DNA from: Bog-473 sp963817735
Lineage (GTDB): Bacteria > Actinomycetota > Acidimicrobiia > Acidimicrobiales > RAAP-2
Assembly: GCA_963817735.1 (NCBI GenBank)
Contig: CAWFPP010000005.1
Span: 48,906 to 112,905 of the forward strand
Length of the DNA stretch: 64,000 nucleotides
Reading direction: 5' to 3'
The notes under the pieces are model-generated. The model made no database searches. It was not told the DNA's origin and was given only the letters and a program-made list of their open reading frames with translations. Made by a program: the position numbers and the translations under genes. Positions 35,704-44,475 of this stretch are shown here, piece by piece (position 1 is the stretch's first letter; each line of letters opens with the position of its first letter).

Positions 35704-36513
35704 TCACGGCGTGGGGTCGTCCCGGACCTCGCGGATGTAGCCCACCATCTCGTGGGCGCTCGGCGAGTCGAGCCACGGTGTCAGGTCGAGGTCGTACCAG
35801 GTCGAGGGCTCGGGGCCCTGGTCGAGGTGGTGGGGCTCGGACGCCATGAAGCGCCCGTCGACCAGCCGGACCTCGGTGACCAGGTCGGCGTAGGGGCCCG
35901 TGCCGGCGGCGGGCGAGCCGAAACCGAAGACCCGCTCCGACCCCATGACGGCGTTGGCGGCGGCCCGCCCCGTCAGGAAGGGCCGGTAGTCGTTGCGCTC
36001 GAGCTCGCCCGCGTAGGCGTCGAGGATGTGCAGGGCCCGATCCAGGACCGCGCCGTCGAAGCCGTAATAGACGTTCGGCGCCGGCAGGTCGCCCCACACG
36101 CCCCACATCCACCAGCGCACCGTCGGGGGCAGGGCGGCCAGGGCCCGCTGGACGCCCCGGCCCACGGCCTCGTGGGCGTGGTGCACGTCGTGCGGCGAGG
36201 GCGAGACCACAATGGTCGCTCCGTACGCTTCGACGAGGTCCGGCAGTTCGGAGGCGATGCGCCGGGTGGCCAGGGCCAGGTCTCCGTCGAGGTCCAGGTT
36301 GAGTGGAGGGTCCAAGAAGACGGGGACGAAGCCGGCCCGCGCGGCGGCGTCCTCCGCCTCGGCCCGGCGGCGCTCCCACTGCCCCGCATACCCCAGGCTG
36401 GCGACGAGGCTGACCACGGTCCAGCCTCGATCGAGCAGGTGGAGGAGGGCACCGGGGCACCCCACCGCCTCGTCGTCGGGGTGAGGTGCGACGTGGAGGA
36501 CGGTCGGGGCCAC
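35704..36513 (-). CDS. PIG-L family deacetylase (LmbE-like)
   Basis: This 269-residue metal-dependent deacetylase has the zinc motif HVAPHPDDEAVG at its N-terminus and the second zinc ligand in SPHDVHHAHEAVG. Actinobacterial members remove acetyl groups from GlcNAc-type substrates (MshB and Mca family). A long C-terminal part (YGFDGAVLDRALHILDAYAGE...) resembles enzymes acting on larger glycoconjugates. GTG 36513 was chosen; ATG 36570 is also open. It diverges from the PadR gene at 36621. Confidence 0.85.
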   Translation of the reverse strand: MAPTVLHVAPHPDDEAVGCPGALLHLLDRGWTVVSLVASLGYAGQWERRRAEAEDAAARAGFVPVFLDPPLNLDLDGDLALATRRIASELPDLVEAYGATIVVSPSPHDVHHAHEAVGRGVQRALAALPPTVRWWMWGVWGDLPAPNVYYGFDGAVLDRALHILDAYAGELERNDYRPFLTGRAAANAVMGSERVFGFGSPAAGTGPYADLVTEVRLVDGRFMASEPHHLDQGPEPSTWYDLDLTPWLDSPSAHEMVGYIREVRDDPTP

Positions 36514-36574
36514 GACGAGGCAGGTTACGCCGGTCGCCCAGCCGTTCGCCGACCTCGTAGGCATGGGCACTCGT

Positions 36575-36613
36575 CAGAGCACTCTTTACAGATTACTCTG
36601 AATCGAATATACT
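36575..36613 (+). promoter_or_regulatory. Promoter and inverted repeat for a probably leaderless padR mRNA
   Basis: TTTACA (36585-36590) and TATACT (36608-36613) are 17 bases apart, and the ATG at 36621 follows only seven bases after the -10 box, with no ribosome site, so the transcript is probably leaderless. CAGAG (36575-36579) and CTCTG (36596-36600) flank the -35 box as an inverted repeat. AGAG/CTCT (36576-36585) is a smaller one inside. Either could be the PadR operator. Confidence 0.6.
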
Positions 36614-36620
36614 GACCAAC

Positions 36621-37265
36621 ATGCCGCCGAGATGGTCCCGCTCCAACCCCCTGGCCCTGGCCGTCCTCGTCAGCCTGTACGAGAAGCCCATGCATCCCTA
36701 CGAGGTGGCGCAGACCCTGCGGTCCCGGGCCAAGGAGCAGAGCGTTCGCCTCAACTACGGCTCCCTCTACGCCGTCGTCGAATCGCTCGACAAGAGGGGC
36801 TTCATCAAGGCCACGGGCACCGTGCGGGAGGGGAAGCGCCCGCAGCGGACGGTCTACGCCATCACCGACGAGGGCACGCTCGAAATGACCGACTGGCTCA
36901 CCGAGCTCATCGGCACCCCGACCAAGGAGTACCCGGCCTTCATGGCGGGCCTCTCCTTCCTGCCCGCGCTCGATCCCGACGACGCCCTCGCCGCGCTCCG
37001 CCGCCGCTCCGAGGCCCTGACCATGCGGCTCGTCGCCCTGCGCGGCGCCATGCAGACCGCCCGCGACGCCGGCCTGCCACGGATCTTCGAGTTGGAGTCC
37101 GAGTACGAAGAGCGCGTCATCATCGCCGAGCTCGCCTTCGTCAAGGCGCTCGTCGACGACATGGCGGACGGCACCCTCGATGGGCTCGAGCTGTGGCGCC
37201 TGTTCCAGACCGAGGACTTCAACCCCGAGGAGGTGCACTTCACCTTCGACCTTCCCAAGGAATGA
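36621..37265 (+). CDS. PadR-family transcriptional regulator
   Basis: This 214-residue protein has an N-terminal winged helix: NPLALAVLVSLYEKPMHPYEVAQTLRSR, NYGSLYAVVESLDKRGFI and RTVYAITDEG. The C-terminal part is helical (Vir-like/dimerisation). PadR proteins next to DrrAB exporters usually repress them and are released by the exported drug or lipid. Here the exporter genes follow at 37416 in the same direction. Confidence 0.9.
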   Translation: MPPRWSRSNPLALAVLVSLYEKPMHPYEVAQTLRSRAKEQSVRLNYGSLYAVVESLDKRGFIKATGTVREGKRPQRTVYAITDEGTLEMTDWLTELIGTPTKEYPAFMAGLSFLPALDPDDALAALRRRSEALTMRLVALRGAMQTARDAGLPRIFELESEYEERVIIAELAFVKALVDDMADGTLDGLELWRLFQTEDFNPEEVHFTFDLPKE

Positions 37266-37415
37266 CCTCGTAAGGAAGTGACCCGGAGCCGCGTGTTGGA
37301 GCACGCGACCCCGGGCCGGTACGACCACGAGCTCGATTCACGAAGGACCTTCGCCCGAGGCAGCACTGAGAGCGTAGGCGACCTCCGTGCGACAACCCAC
37401 GAAAGGAACCGCGCC

Positions 37416-38399
37416 ATGGACGCGCACGCGCTCATAGAGGCAGATGGCCTCTCCAAGAGATTCGGGAAGGTGCAAGCCCTCTCCGACCTCACCCTCACAT
37501 TGGCACCGGGGCAGCCGGTGGCCATCCTCGGCCCCAACGGGGCCGGCAAGACGACGTTCATCCGCATGGTGGCCACGCTCATCGCGCCCGACCGCGGCAC
37601 GCTCGTCGTCAACGGGCACGATGTCGGGCGCGACCCGATGGCGGTGCGCCGCATGATCGGCCTTGCCGGCCAGTCCGCCGCCGTCGAGGAGATGATGACC
37701 GGCCGCGAGAACCTCGTGATGGTGGCCCGGCTCTACGGGCAGGGCCGCGTCGAAGCCAAAGCGTCGGCCCAACGGATCCTCGAGCAGATGGATCTGGTGG
37801 AGGCCGCCGACCGCCAGGCCCGGACCTATTCCGGCGGGATGCGACGGCGGCTCGACCTCGGGGCGAGCCTGGTCGGCTCGCCCCGGCTGCTGTTGCTCGA
37901 CGAGCCGACGACGGGCCTCGACCCCGGCAGTCGCAACGAGGTGTGGGACGCCGTGCACGCCATGAGCGCGGGCGGGACCGACATCGTGTTGACCACCCAG
38001 TATCTCGATGAGGCCGATCACCTCGCCACCGCCATCGTCATCATCGACGAGGGCCGCGTCATCGCCCAGGGCACGCCGGACGAGCTCAAGTCCCGGGTCG
38101 GCGCCGACATGGTGGAGCTGCACACGATCGACGTCGAGACGATGCACCGGGCGGCCGAGGTGTTGGCGTCGCTCGGGACGGCCGAGCCGTCGACCGATCC
38201 GGCGACGCGCCGGTGCTCGCTCGCCGCGCCGGGCGGTTCGAAGCTGCTGCCCATCGTCGTGCGCACGCTCGACGAGGCCGCCGTGCCGGTGGAGGACATC
38301 GCGCTGCGCCGGCCCACCCTCGACGAAGTGTTCCTCGCCCTCACCGGGCACACCACCACCACGACCACGACCACCGCTCCCAAGGAGGATGCCGCATGA
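37416..38399 (+). CDS. Daunorubicin-resistance-type ABC transporter ATP-binding protein (DrrA-like)
   Basis: This 327-residue ATPase has Walker A LGPNGAGKTTF, the signature YSGGMRRRLDLGASL, Walker B LLLLDEPTTGLDP and the C-terminal DrrA domain ending in PTLDEVFLALTGH. A run of Thr follows (TTTTTTTAP). ATG 37416 has AAAGGAACC upstream; the 150 bases after padR seem untranslated. It energises the permease whose ATG overlaps its stop (ATGA). Confidence 0.9.
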   Translation: MDAHALIEADGLSKRFGKVQALSDLTLTLAPGQPVAILGPNGAGKTTFIRMVATLIAPDRGTLVVNGHDVGRDPMAVRRMIGLAGQSAAVEEMMTGRENLVMVARLYGQGRVEAKASAQRILEQMDLVEAADRQARTYSGGMRRRLDLGASLVGSPRLLLLDEPTTGLDPGSRNEVWDAVHAMSAGGTDIVLTTQYLDEADHLATAIVIIDEGRVIAQGTPDELKSRVGADMVELHTIDVETMHRAAEVLASLGTAEPSTDPATRRCSLAAPGGSKLLPIVVRTLDEAAVPVEDIALRRPTLDEVFLALTGHTTTTTTTTAPKEDAA

Positions 38400-39247
38400 C
38401 CATTGACCTCACCCTCGACCCGCCGCGCCAGGCCCCACGGACCGGCGACGGCGCGACGTACAACCGTGGCGCATCCTTCCTCGTGGCCACCGAGCAGGTG
38501 GCGGCGCGCACGCTCAAGAAGTTCATCCGTTCGCCGGCGCTGCTCATCGCCGGCACGGCGCAGGGGCTGCTCTTCCTCCTCATCTTCCGCTACGTCTTCG
38601 GCGGGGCGGTGGGGCACACCGGCGGCCTCTCCTACGTGGACTTCCTGGTCCCGGGCTTCGTCGTCACCGGCGTGCTCTTCCAGGGCATGAGCGCAGCCAG
38701 CGGGGTGGCGGACGACAAGGAGGGCGGGCTCTTCGACCGCCTGCGCAGCCTGCCGATCCGGCTGCTCTCCATCGTCTCGGGGCGGGTCGGCGCCGACACG
38801 GCGCTCGTGGCCTGGGGCGTGGTCGTCATGACGGTGGCCGGGTTCGCCGTCGGCTTCCGCGTCAGCGGCACCACCCTCGACGCGGTGGCGGCGCTCGGCC
38901 TGACGATCCTGTACGGCTTCGCCTTCGTCTGGCTCTTCATCGCCATGGGCCTGATGGCCGGCAGCCCGCAGGCGGCGCAGGGGCTCTCGTTCCTGGTCTT
39001 CCCGCTCAGCTTCGTCTCTTCCGCCTATGTCCCCGTGTCGACCATGCCCGGCTGGATGCAGGCCTTCGCCAACAACCAGCCCATGACGCAGATGGTCAAC
39101 ACGGTGCGGCTCCTGACCGGCGGCCCGCAGGCGCAGGCTCTGCTCGGGCACCCCGTGTCGTATTACCTGGTGCCCTCGCTGCTCTGGACGGTCGGGCTGG
39201 TCGTCGTGTTCGCGCCGATCGCCGTCTGGAAGCTCAAGACGTCGTAG
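38396..39247 (+). CDS. ABC-2 permease, DrrB-like
   Basis: This 283-residue protein has six predicted membrane helices after a cytoplasmic N-terminus of about 45 residues. It has DrrB features: VSGVADDKEGGLFDRLRSLPI-type coupling helix (SAASGVADDKEGGLFDRLRS) and FVSSAYVPVSTMPGWMQAFA near the fifth helix. It pairs with the DrrA-like ATPase to export a hydrophobic compound. Confidence 0.9.
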   Translation: MTIDLTLDPPRQAPRTGDGATYNRGASFLVATEQVAARTLKKFIRSPALLIAGTAQGLLFLLIFRYVFGGAVGHTGGLSYVDFLVPGFVVTGVLFQGMSAASGVADDKEGGLFDRLRSLPIRLLSIVSGRVGADTALVAWGVVVMTVAGFAVGFRVSGTTLDAVAALGLTILYGFAFVWLFIAMGLMAGSPQAAQGLSFLVFPLSFVSSAYVPVSTMPGWMQAFANNQPMTQMVNTVRLLTGGPQAQALLGHPVSYYLVPSLLWTVGLVVVFAPIAVWKLKTS

Positions 39248-39253
39248 GGACCA

Positions 39254-39297
39254 CGACCGGCGCTGACCCCGCCAAGCGAATCGGTCAGCGCCGGTCG
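39254..39297. terminator. Bidirectional terminator with perfect 15-bp stem
   Basis: CGACCGGCGCTGACC (39254-39268) pairs perfectly with GGTCAGCGCCGGTCG (39283-39297), with a 14-base loop. It separates the convergent drrB-like and DUF4268 genes, and its right arm codes for the C-terminus of the latter. Confidence 0.8.
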
Positions 39298-40797
39298 AAG
39301 TCCTCTCCGTCATCGGGTTCGTCGGTCTGCAGAATGAAGTTGACGGCCCGGCGCAGCCGTTCCTGCGCATCGATCATCCAGTCGACGAAGAACGCGTAGT
39401 CCTCGACCTGCGTGATGTCGCCCTCGCTGTAGTCGGCGACCCGGTAGGACGAGCGGTCGGGCAGGCGCTCCCAGGACAGCGGCGCGCCGTACATCGACTC
39501 CACCGTCTCCTGCTGCTGGTGCAACACGTCGAACTGCGCCGCGCTCGGCCTCCGGCGTACCCAGGTCGACGTAGAAGTCCGAGCGCATCCGCCCGCCCGC
39601 CACGAAGCTGAGCCCGTAGTGCGTGCCGCGCACGGGCGAGGGAAGCGTGATGAAGTTCTGCGCCGGCAGGGTCGTCATCTGCGTCCACCGCGGGTGCCGG
39701 ATGCGCACCTTTTCGAGCCAGCGCGACCAGTACTCGCGGTACATGGCGCCCTTGCCGCCGCCGAGCGGCCCGGCCAGCTCGGCCATGTTCCAGCCGGTCG
39801 GGTCGCGCCACCACTGCGTGCCGGCGTAGTTACCGCTGACGCCGGTTGCTTGTTCGACGATGTGGCGGATCAGGCCGGCCGGTGTGTAGGCCGCCTTGTC
39901 GACGTCCCACACCAGCGGTGCGTTGACGTTGTTCTGCCAGTGCGCCGTGCGCCGGGCGGGATCCATGTCGAGCCATTCCTCGAGCTGGTCCCGCATGTCG
40001 AAGTTGAGGTCGGTGCGCGGGCTCAGCGTGAAGATGGTGCCGTCGGCCACGGACTCCGTCGAGACGAGCCGGCGCACCAGCGCGGCATCTTGCACCCGGC
40101 GCTTCGACTCGGCGATCTCCTTGGCCAGCTGGCGCTCCGGGCTGATGGTGAACTCCTCCACCTGGCGCACCGGGTACACCTGGCTGACCGAGATCATCGG
40201 CACGTTGCTGCTGCCCAGTTGCCCGTACACGTAGGAGCGGAAGGCGCTGATCTGGACGAGGGCGATGTCGAGGCCCATCTCGCTGAGCCAGACCACGCTG
40301 GCGGTCACGACGGCCGAGAAGTCGCGGGCCAGCAGGACGATGCGGGGGCGGCGCAGGGACCCCGGCGACAGATCGGGGGCGTGGGACTGCAGCTCGGCCA
40401 GCGCCTCCTCGGGGCTCACGGGGGTCTGGCGGCGCGATTGGAAGCGCGCATAATGCTCGGCCAGCGACTCGGGCAGCATGCGGCTCACCGCGGCGGCGTA
40501 CTTGATCGCCGTGACCTCGGTGTCGGCCGACCGGCTGCTCTTGAGCTCGGCCACCACCAGCCGGCCGTCGGCCCCGAGACCCAGCACCGAGACGCGGTCG
40601 CGGGGTGCGCCGCCGGCCGCCGGGAGCCCGTCGAACTCGAAGGTCACGACCTTGACGGCGGGGCCCAGGATGGCCGGGTTGGACAGGACCCACTCCTGCA
40701 GATCGGCGCGCTGCTCCAGGCCCGCTTCCTCGAGCGAGATCATCTGGGCCGGCATCGCGACGGAGCCAGCGACGGTGAACAGCATTTCTTCCGCCAT
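39285..40797 (-). CDS. PD-(D/E)XK nuclease-like protein with C-terminal DUF4268, one frameshift
   Basis: About 503 residues once joined. The N-terminal domain has a NucS-like pattern: DLQEWVLSNPAILGP, then DRVSVLGLGADGRLVVAELKSS, where D...ExK fits the nuclease core. The C-terminal part (FYVDLGTPEAE..., then QFDVLHQQQETVESMYGAPLSWERL and YSEGDI) matches DUF4268. One extra G near 39547-39551 shifts the frame between them. DUF4268 proteins are often found with DNA-restriction genes, but no methylase is adjacent here. DNA cleavage is inferred. Confidence 0.7.
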
Positions 40798-41116
40798 TTC
40801 TCAGACCAGGCTAGGGCAAACCGTTGTTTTCGGGGATGTACCGAAAGTCACACGAAGGCACAACAGAACAACAAAACTCAAGGCCAGACGGGTTCCCGGC
40901 GGCGTGGGTCTCCGCGTCGGTCAGCCCCCATGTGGCGTCGGCGGGGACGCGGTGGCATCCGTTGTGCAGCCGTCGGCCGCGCCCGCGCCACGACCTCGTC
41001 GAAGAGTCGCAGCGACACCTGCAAATCACAAGGAATTGTGCAAGTTGTGTTTTCCGGCAGTGGCTCACCGCGTCTCCGCCGCGCCGGCCTGGTCGCGGCG
41101 GACGACACGACGCGAC
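40798..41116. other. Intergenic region without a clear gene
   Basis: These 319 bases lie between two minus-strand genes. Open frames exist but show no family pattern or ribosome site. The left third is less GC-rich (around 40840-40880) and may hold the promoter of the nuclease-like gene. Confidence 0.5.
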
Positions 41117-42529
41117 TCAGACAGGCGCCCCCGGAGCGACGAGCGGCCACGGGCGCTCGCGCTCGACCAGGTGGGCCAGGTCGAGCAGCAGTTGCTCGGC
41201 GTGCCGTCGTCCGATGACCTGCATGGAGACCGGAAGGCCGTCGACCAGGCCGGCCGGGATGGCGACGGCCGGGTGGCCGGTCGTGTTGGCCGGAATGGTC
41301 AGCGCGCCGTTGTTGCCCACCGCCGCCTCGAACCCGTACTCACTGATCAGGTCGACGCCGTCGATCGTCGTCGGCATGGGCCCCGCCGCGGCGAAGGCCA
41401 CGTCAGGGTTGGTGGCACAGATGATGAAGTCGACCTGCTCGAAGAGCTCGGCCATCTGCACGATGATCTGGCGTCGGAACGCCTCGATGTTCTTCGCCGT
41501 GTCCACGTTGAAGTGGTTGGTGGCGATGTTGGCCGCCAGCATGATCTCGGGCGTGAGCTCCGACTCGCAGGCGGGGTAGAGGTCGCCCAGGCCGACCAAC
41601 AGGCTGGCCGTGCCGGCGAGCGCCCATTCCAGCCCACCCCGGGGGAGCGCGAAGGGCACGTCGACCCGCTGGAGGCCGGCGTCCTTGATCAGCAGGTCCG
41701 CCGCCTCGTCGACCTTGTCCCGCACGGCCGACGCCACGACGGCGGCACCGAGGTCGGCCGACACGACGACGCGCTTGCCCTGCAGCTCCTGCCGGCCGAG
41801 CCCGGCCTCCCAGCCCTCGACCCGCGGCAGCGAGAAGGGGTCGTACTCGTCGGCGCCGTTGCAGGCGTCGAACCACCGGGCCGTGTCGCGCACCGACCGC
41901 GAGAGGCACCCCATCACCGCGGTCAGCGGCTCGATCTCGGTGTGCGGGCCCTTCGGGATCCGACCGAACGTCGACTTCAGGCCGAACAGGCCGGTGAAGC
42001 CGGCCGGGATGCGGATGGAGCCCCCACCGTCACCACCCGTGCACAGAGGAAGCAGCCCACCGGAGACCGACGCGGCGGAGCCGCCCGACGATCCGCCGGG
42101 CGTCCGCCCGAGGTCGTAGGGGTTCGACGTCGCCCCGTGCAGGCGCGTGGAGGTGACGTTGATGCCACCGAACTCCGACGCGGTCGTCTGGCCGACGAGC
42201 ACTGCGCCGGCGTCGCGCAGGCGGGCCGTCGTCGTGGCGTCGTACTCGGCGATCCGGTCCTTGAACACCAATGACGCCTCGGTCTGCGGCCAGCCCTTGA
42301 CCGGGTCGAGCTCCTTGATCCCGATCGGCACGCCACCGAACGGCATGTTCACGTCAGCCCTGGCCGCCGTCTCGCGAGCCTGTTCCTCGTCGACGAAGCA
42401 CACCGCGTTGAGCTTCGAGTCCGCTATAGCAGCCAGCGAGCCCTCGAGCGCTTCGGTGGGCGAAATGGTGCCCGCCCGGTAGGCGTCGACGAGGGAGCAG
42501 GCGTCTCCCATCCATGGTTCGGCTGTCAT
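41117..42529 (-). CDS. Amidase signature-family enzyme
   Basis: This 470-residue enzyme has the Ser-cisSer-Lys triad: Lys near residue 72 (GIKELDPVKG), cis-Ser near 147 in GGSSGGSAAS and the nucleophile Ser near 171 in GGGSIRIPA. Such enzymes hydrolyse amides of many kinds; the substrate is not evident. ATG 42529 is the natural start. It stands alone between the nuclease-like gene and the collagen-tailed gene. Confidence 0.92.
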   Translation of the reverse strand: MTAEPWMGDACSLVDAYRAGTISPTEALEGSLAAIADSKLNAVCFVDEEQARETAARADVNMPFGGVPIGIKELDPVKGWPQTEASLVFKDRIAEYDATTTARLRDAGAVLVGQTTASEFGGINVTSTRLHGATSNPYDLGRTPGGSSGGSAASVSGGLLPLCTGGDGGGSIRIPAGFTGLFGLKSTFGRIPKGPHTEIEPLTAVMGCLSRSVRDTARWFDACNGADEYDPFSLPRVEGWEAGLGRQELQGKRVVVSADLGAAVVASAVRDKVDEAADLLIKDAGLQRVDVPFALPRGGLEWALAGTASLLVGLGDLYPACESELTPEIMLAANIATNHFNVDTAKNIEAFRRQIIVQMAELFEQVDFIICATNPDVAFAAAGPMPTTIDGVDLISEYGFEAAVGNNGALTIPANTTGHPAVAIPAGLVDGLPVSMQVIGRRHAEQLLLDLAHLVERERPWPLVAPGAPV

Positions 42530-42787
42530 CGTTCTCCAGAACCCTCAACGACACGATTTCTTCCGCGCTGCATCGAGTCGACGTTCGTGCGTCCCGTCGA
42601 GCCTTGTGCAACGACAGATGCAGCGATATGCGTTGGTGGATACGCTAGCGCTGCAGGCGGAAATGGGGACGAGATTTATGCCGCATCGCGTATCCATGAC
42701 GATGATTCGTGAGTCACTGCCAGCCGGATCGGACTGTGAGGCGGTCCTGCGCGAGTCGGACGGTGCACGGTGCGTTCGCGAGTTCCC

Positions 42788-44431
42788 ATGGTGACTGCGC
42801 CCGCGCCAGGCGGCGAAGAGCGGAAGGGCGGCGGAAAGAAGAAGGGCCGTGGCGGTCGCCGCCCTACTGAGCCGCTTTTGGGCCTCAAGACGACGAGCGA
42901 ACTTGTGGGCCTCTTCGCTGTATTGCTCCCTGTCATCGGTGTGATGATTCGGTACGTCGCCTTTTGGTTCGACGAGCGCCTCTCGGTGATCAGGGGCGCT
43001 GTGGCTGTTGCTGCTCCGGTCTCGTCGCTGGCCGAGCTCGGCGCGATTGCGATGTTCTTTCCGGTCCTCGTCGTCCTTGTCGTCGTCGGCGTCGATCGCT
43101 ACTTCAACAGGTCACTGGCGACGCTCGTCGTAGGCCTCGGGATCCTCGCCGCGATCGTTCTCGGTTTCATTGACAACGACGGAATATTAGGCATCATCTT
43201 TTTTGTCCCGGCGGCGATCGCCCTCATCATTGCCCTCATCCTCGCCGTTCAGATCCTCAGGGGTGGGCCTGATGTTGAGGGTAGGTCCGCTGCTGAGTCT
43301 GCGTCCGCTGCTGAGTCTGCGTCCGCTGCTGAGTCTGCGTCCGCTGCTGAGTCTGCGTCCGCTGGGGCTGTTGAGCCTGCGTCTGCCGCTGAGGTTAGAT
43401 CCGCTGCTAAGGCTGCCTCCGTTGCTGAGGCTGCCTCTGTTGCTGAGGGTGGGTCCGACCTGAAGCGAGCCCTGATGGACCTGAGGGATTTGTCGCGACG
43501 TCAGCAGGCGCTCGGACTCCTGTTGGTTGCCTTGGCAATCATCGCACTTATCCTCATCGGATCTGGGAACCGGGGGTATTTGGGTTTCATGATTCTGGTC
43601 GCTGCCGGTGTGTCCACGATCGTCGTCGTGAAGCTCTTAGAGAAACCCTCACGCTCCTCTTCCGCGTCGATTGAAGTCGGCTCCGCCCAAGCCGGCGACA
43701 GCGGCGGCAAGAGCTCGGAAGGTGTGTTCGACTTCTGGCAAGCCTTGGCTATTGCGACCCCCGCCTTCGTCGCGGCCGTCGCCCTCGGAGGCATGTACTT
43801 CGTGCGCTTGCCGGCGGGGGATGTCGCGTTCGCACAGAACAGCCAATTGGTCAGCGGGAGTTACGCAATCGTCGGGTCCGATGGCGATATGACCTATCTT
43901 CTGGCTTGCAATTCGAATGACCAACCGATCAGCGTGAGCAACGGAGCGGAGCTGCTTTCTATCAATTTCTTTGCACCCAGTTCGGGTTCGTTCGGTGACC
44001 ATTTGGGGGTGCGTGACAACTGCGGCTCACACGGTCCACCACCTCCCTCCGATACCGGACCTGTCGGGCGAAAGGGTCCCCCCGGGCCACCTGGCCACCG
44101 TGGACCGCCAGGGCCAACCGGCAATACAGGATCGCGTGGAAAGACGGGGCCTTCCGGGAACGCCGGTGCGAAAGGACCAACTGGCTACCAAGGCTCCCGA
44201 GGTAAGCCAGGACCGATCGGGAATGAAGGCACCAAAGGCCCCACCGGCCAGACGGGCTCTCGAGGAAAGCCAGGACGCGTTGGCGCCCCGGGCCTCACGG
44301 GACCCACCGGCAACACCGGACCGGCCGGAAACACCGGACCGAAGGGTCCCACAGGGAATACCGGGGCGAAGGGGGCGACGGGGCCGACTGGTGACACCGG
44401 CCCGGGTCCGACAACCGACGGCCAAGGCTGA
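42788..44431 (+). CDS. Multi-pass membrane protein with collagen-like C-terminal tail
   Basis: About 547 residues. A basic N-terminus (ERKGGGKKKGRGGRR) is followed by four membrane helices (about 40-160), a cytoplasmic linker with AAESAS repeats (about 167-195), two more helices (about 235-280), another (about 320-342), and then an outer domain of about 75 residues (SYAIVGSDGDMTYLLACNSND). From about residue 416 to the end are some 40 Gly-X-Y triplets, for example GPPGPPGHRGPPGPTG. Bacterial collagen-like tails form triple helices and trimerise proteins at the surface. No known enzyme domain was recognised. ATG 42788 lacks a good ribosome site, so the start is uncertain. Confidence 0.8.
   Translation: MVTAPAPGGEERKGGGKKKGRGGRRPTEPLLGLKTTSELVGLFAVLLPVIGVMIRYVAFWFDERLSVIRGAVAVAAPVSSLAELGAIAMFFPVLVVLVVVGVDRYFNRSLATLVVGLGILAAIVLGFIDNDGILGIIFFVPAAIALIIALILAVQILRGGPDVEGRSAAESASAAESASAAESASAAESASAGAVEPASAAEVRSAAKAASVAEAASVAEGGSDLKRALMDLRDLSRRQQALGLLLVALAIIALILIGSGNRGYLGFMILVAAGVSTIVVVKLLEKPSRSSSASIEVGSAQAGDSGGKSSEGVFDFWQALAIATPAFVAAVALGGMYFVRLPAGDVAFAQNSQLVSGSYAIVGSDGDMTYLLACNSNDQPISVSNGAELLSINFFAPSSGSFGDHLGVRDNCGSHGPPPPSDTGPVGRKGPPGPPGHRGPPGPTGNTGSRGKTGPSGNAGAKGPTGYQGSRGKPGPIGNEGTKGPTGQTGSRGKPGRVGAPGLTGPTGNTGPAGNTGPKGPTGNTGAKGATGPTGDTGPGPTTDGQG
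43286..43357 (+). repeat. Four perfect 18-bp tandem repeats in the collagen-tail gene
   Basis: TCCGCTGCTGAGTCTGCG occurs four times without change (43286, 43304, 43322, 43340) and then decays into related GCTGAGGCTGC-type units up to about 43450. It encodes SAAESA hexads in the linker between membrane segments. Perfect copies point to recent slippage, so length probably varies between strains. Confidence 0.95.
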
Positions 44432-44432
44432 T

Positions 44433-44451
44433 CGCCCGAGATCGGCGGGCG
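44433..44451. terminator. Short hairpin between convergent genes
   Basis: CGCCCG (44433-44438) pairs with CGGGCG (44446-44451) over a seven-base loop, two bases after the collagen-tail stop and 25 bases before the end of the drrB-like gene on the other strand. It is a plausible bidirectional terminator. Confidence 0.45.
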
Positions 44452-44475
44452 TCGCGCGGCGCTCGAGTGGTCGCC

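Noticed and set aside
40878..41150. A 90-codon minus-strand frame between the nuclease-like and amidase genes
   Set aside because: It overlaps the end of the amidase gene and has no recognisable domain or ribosome site.
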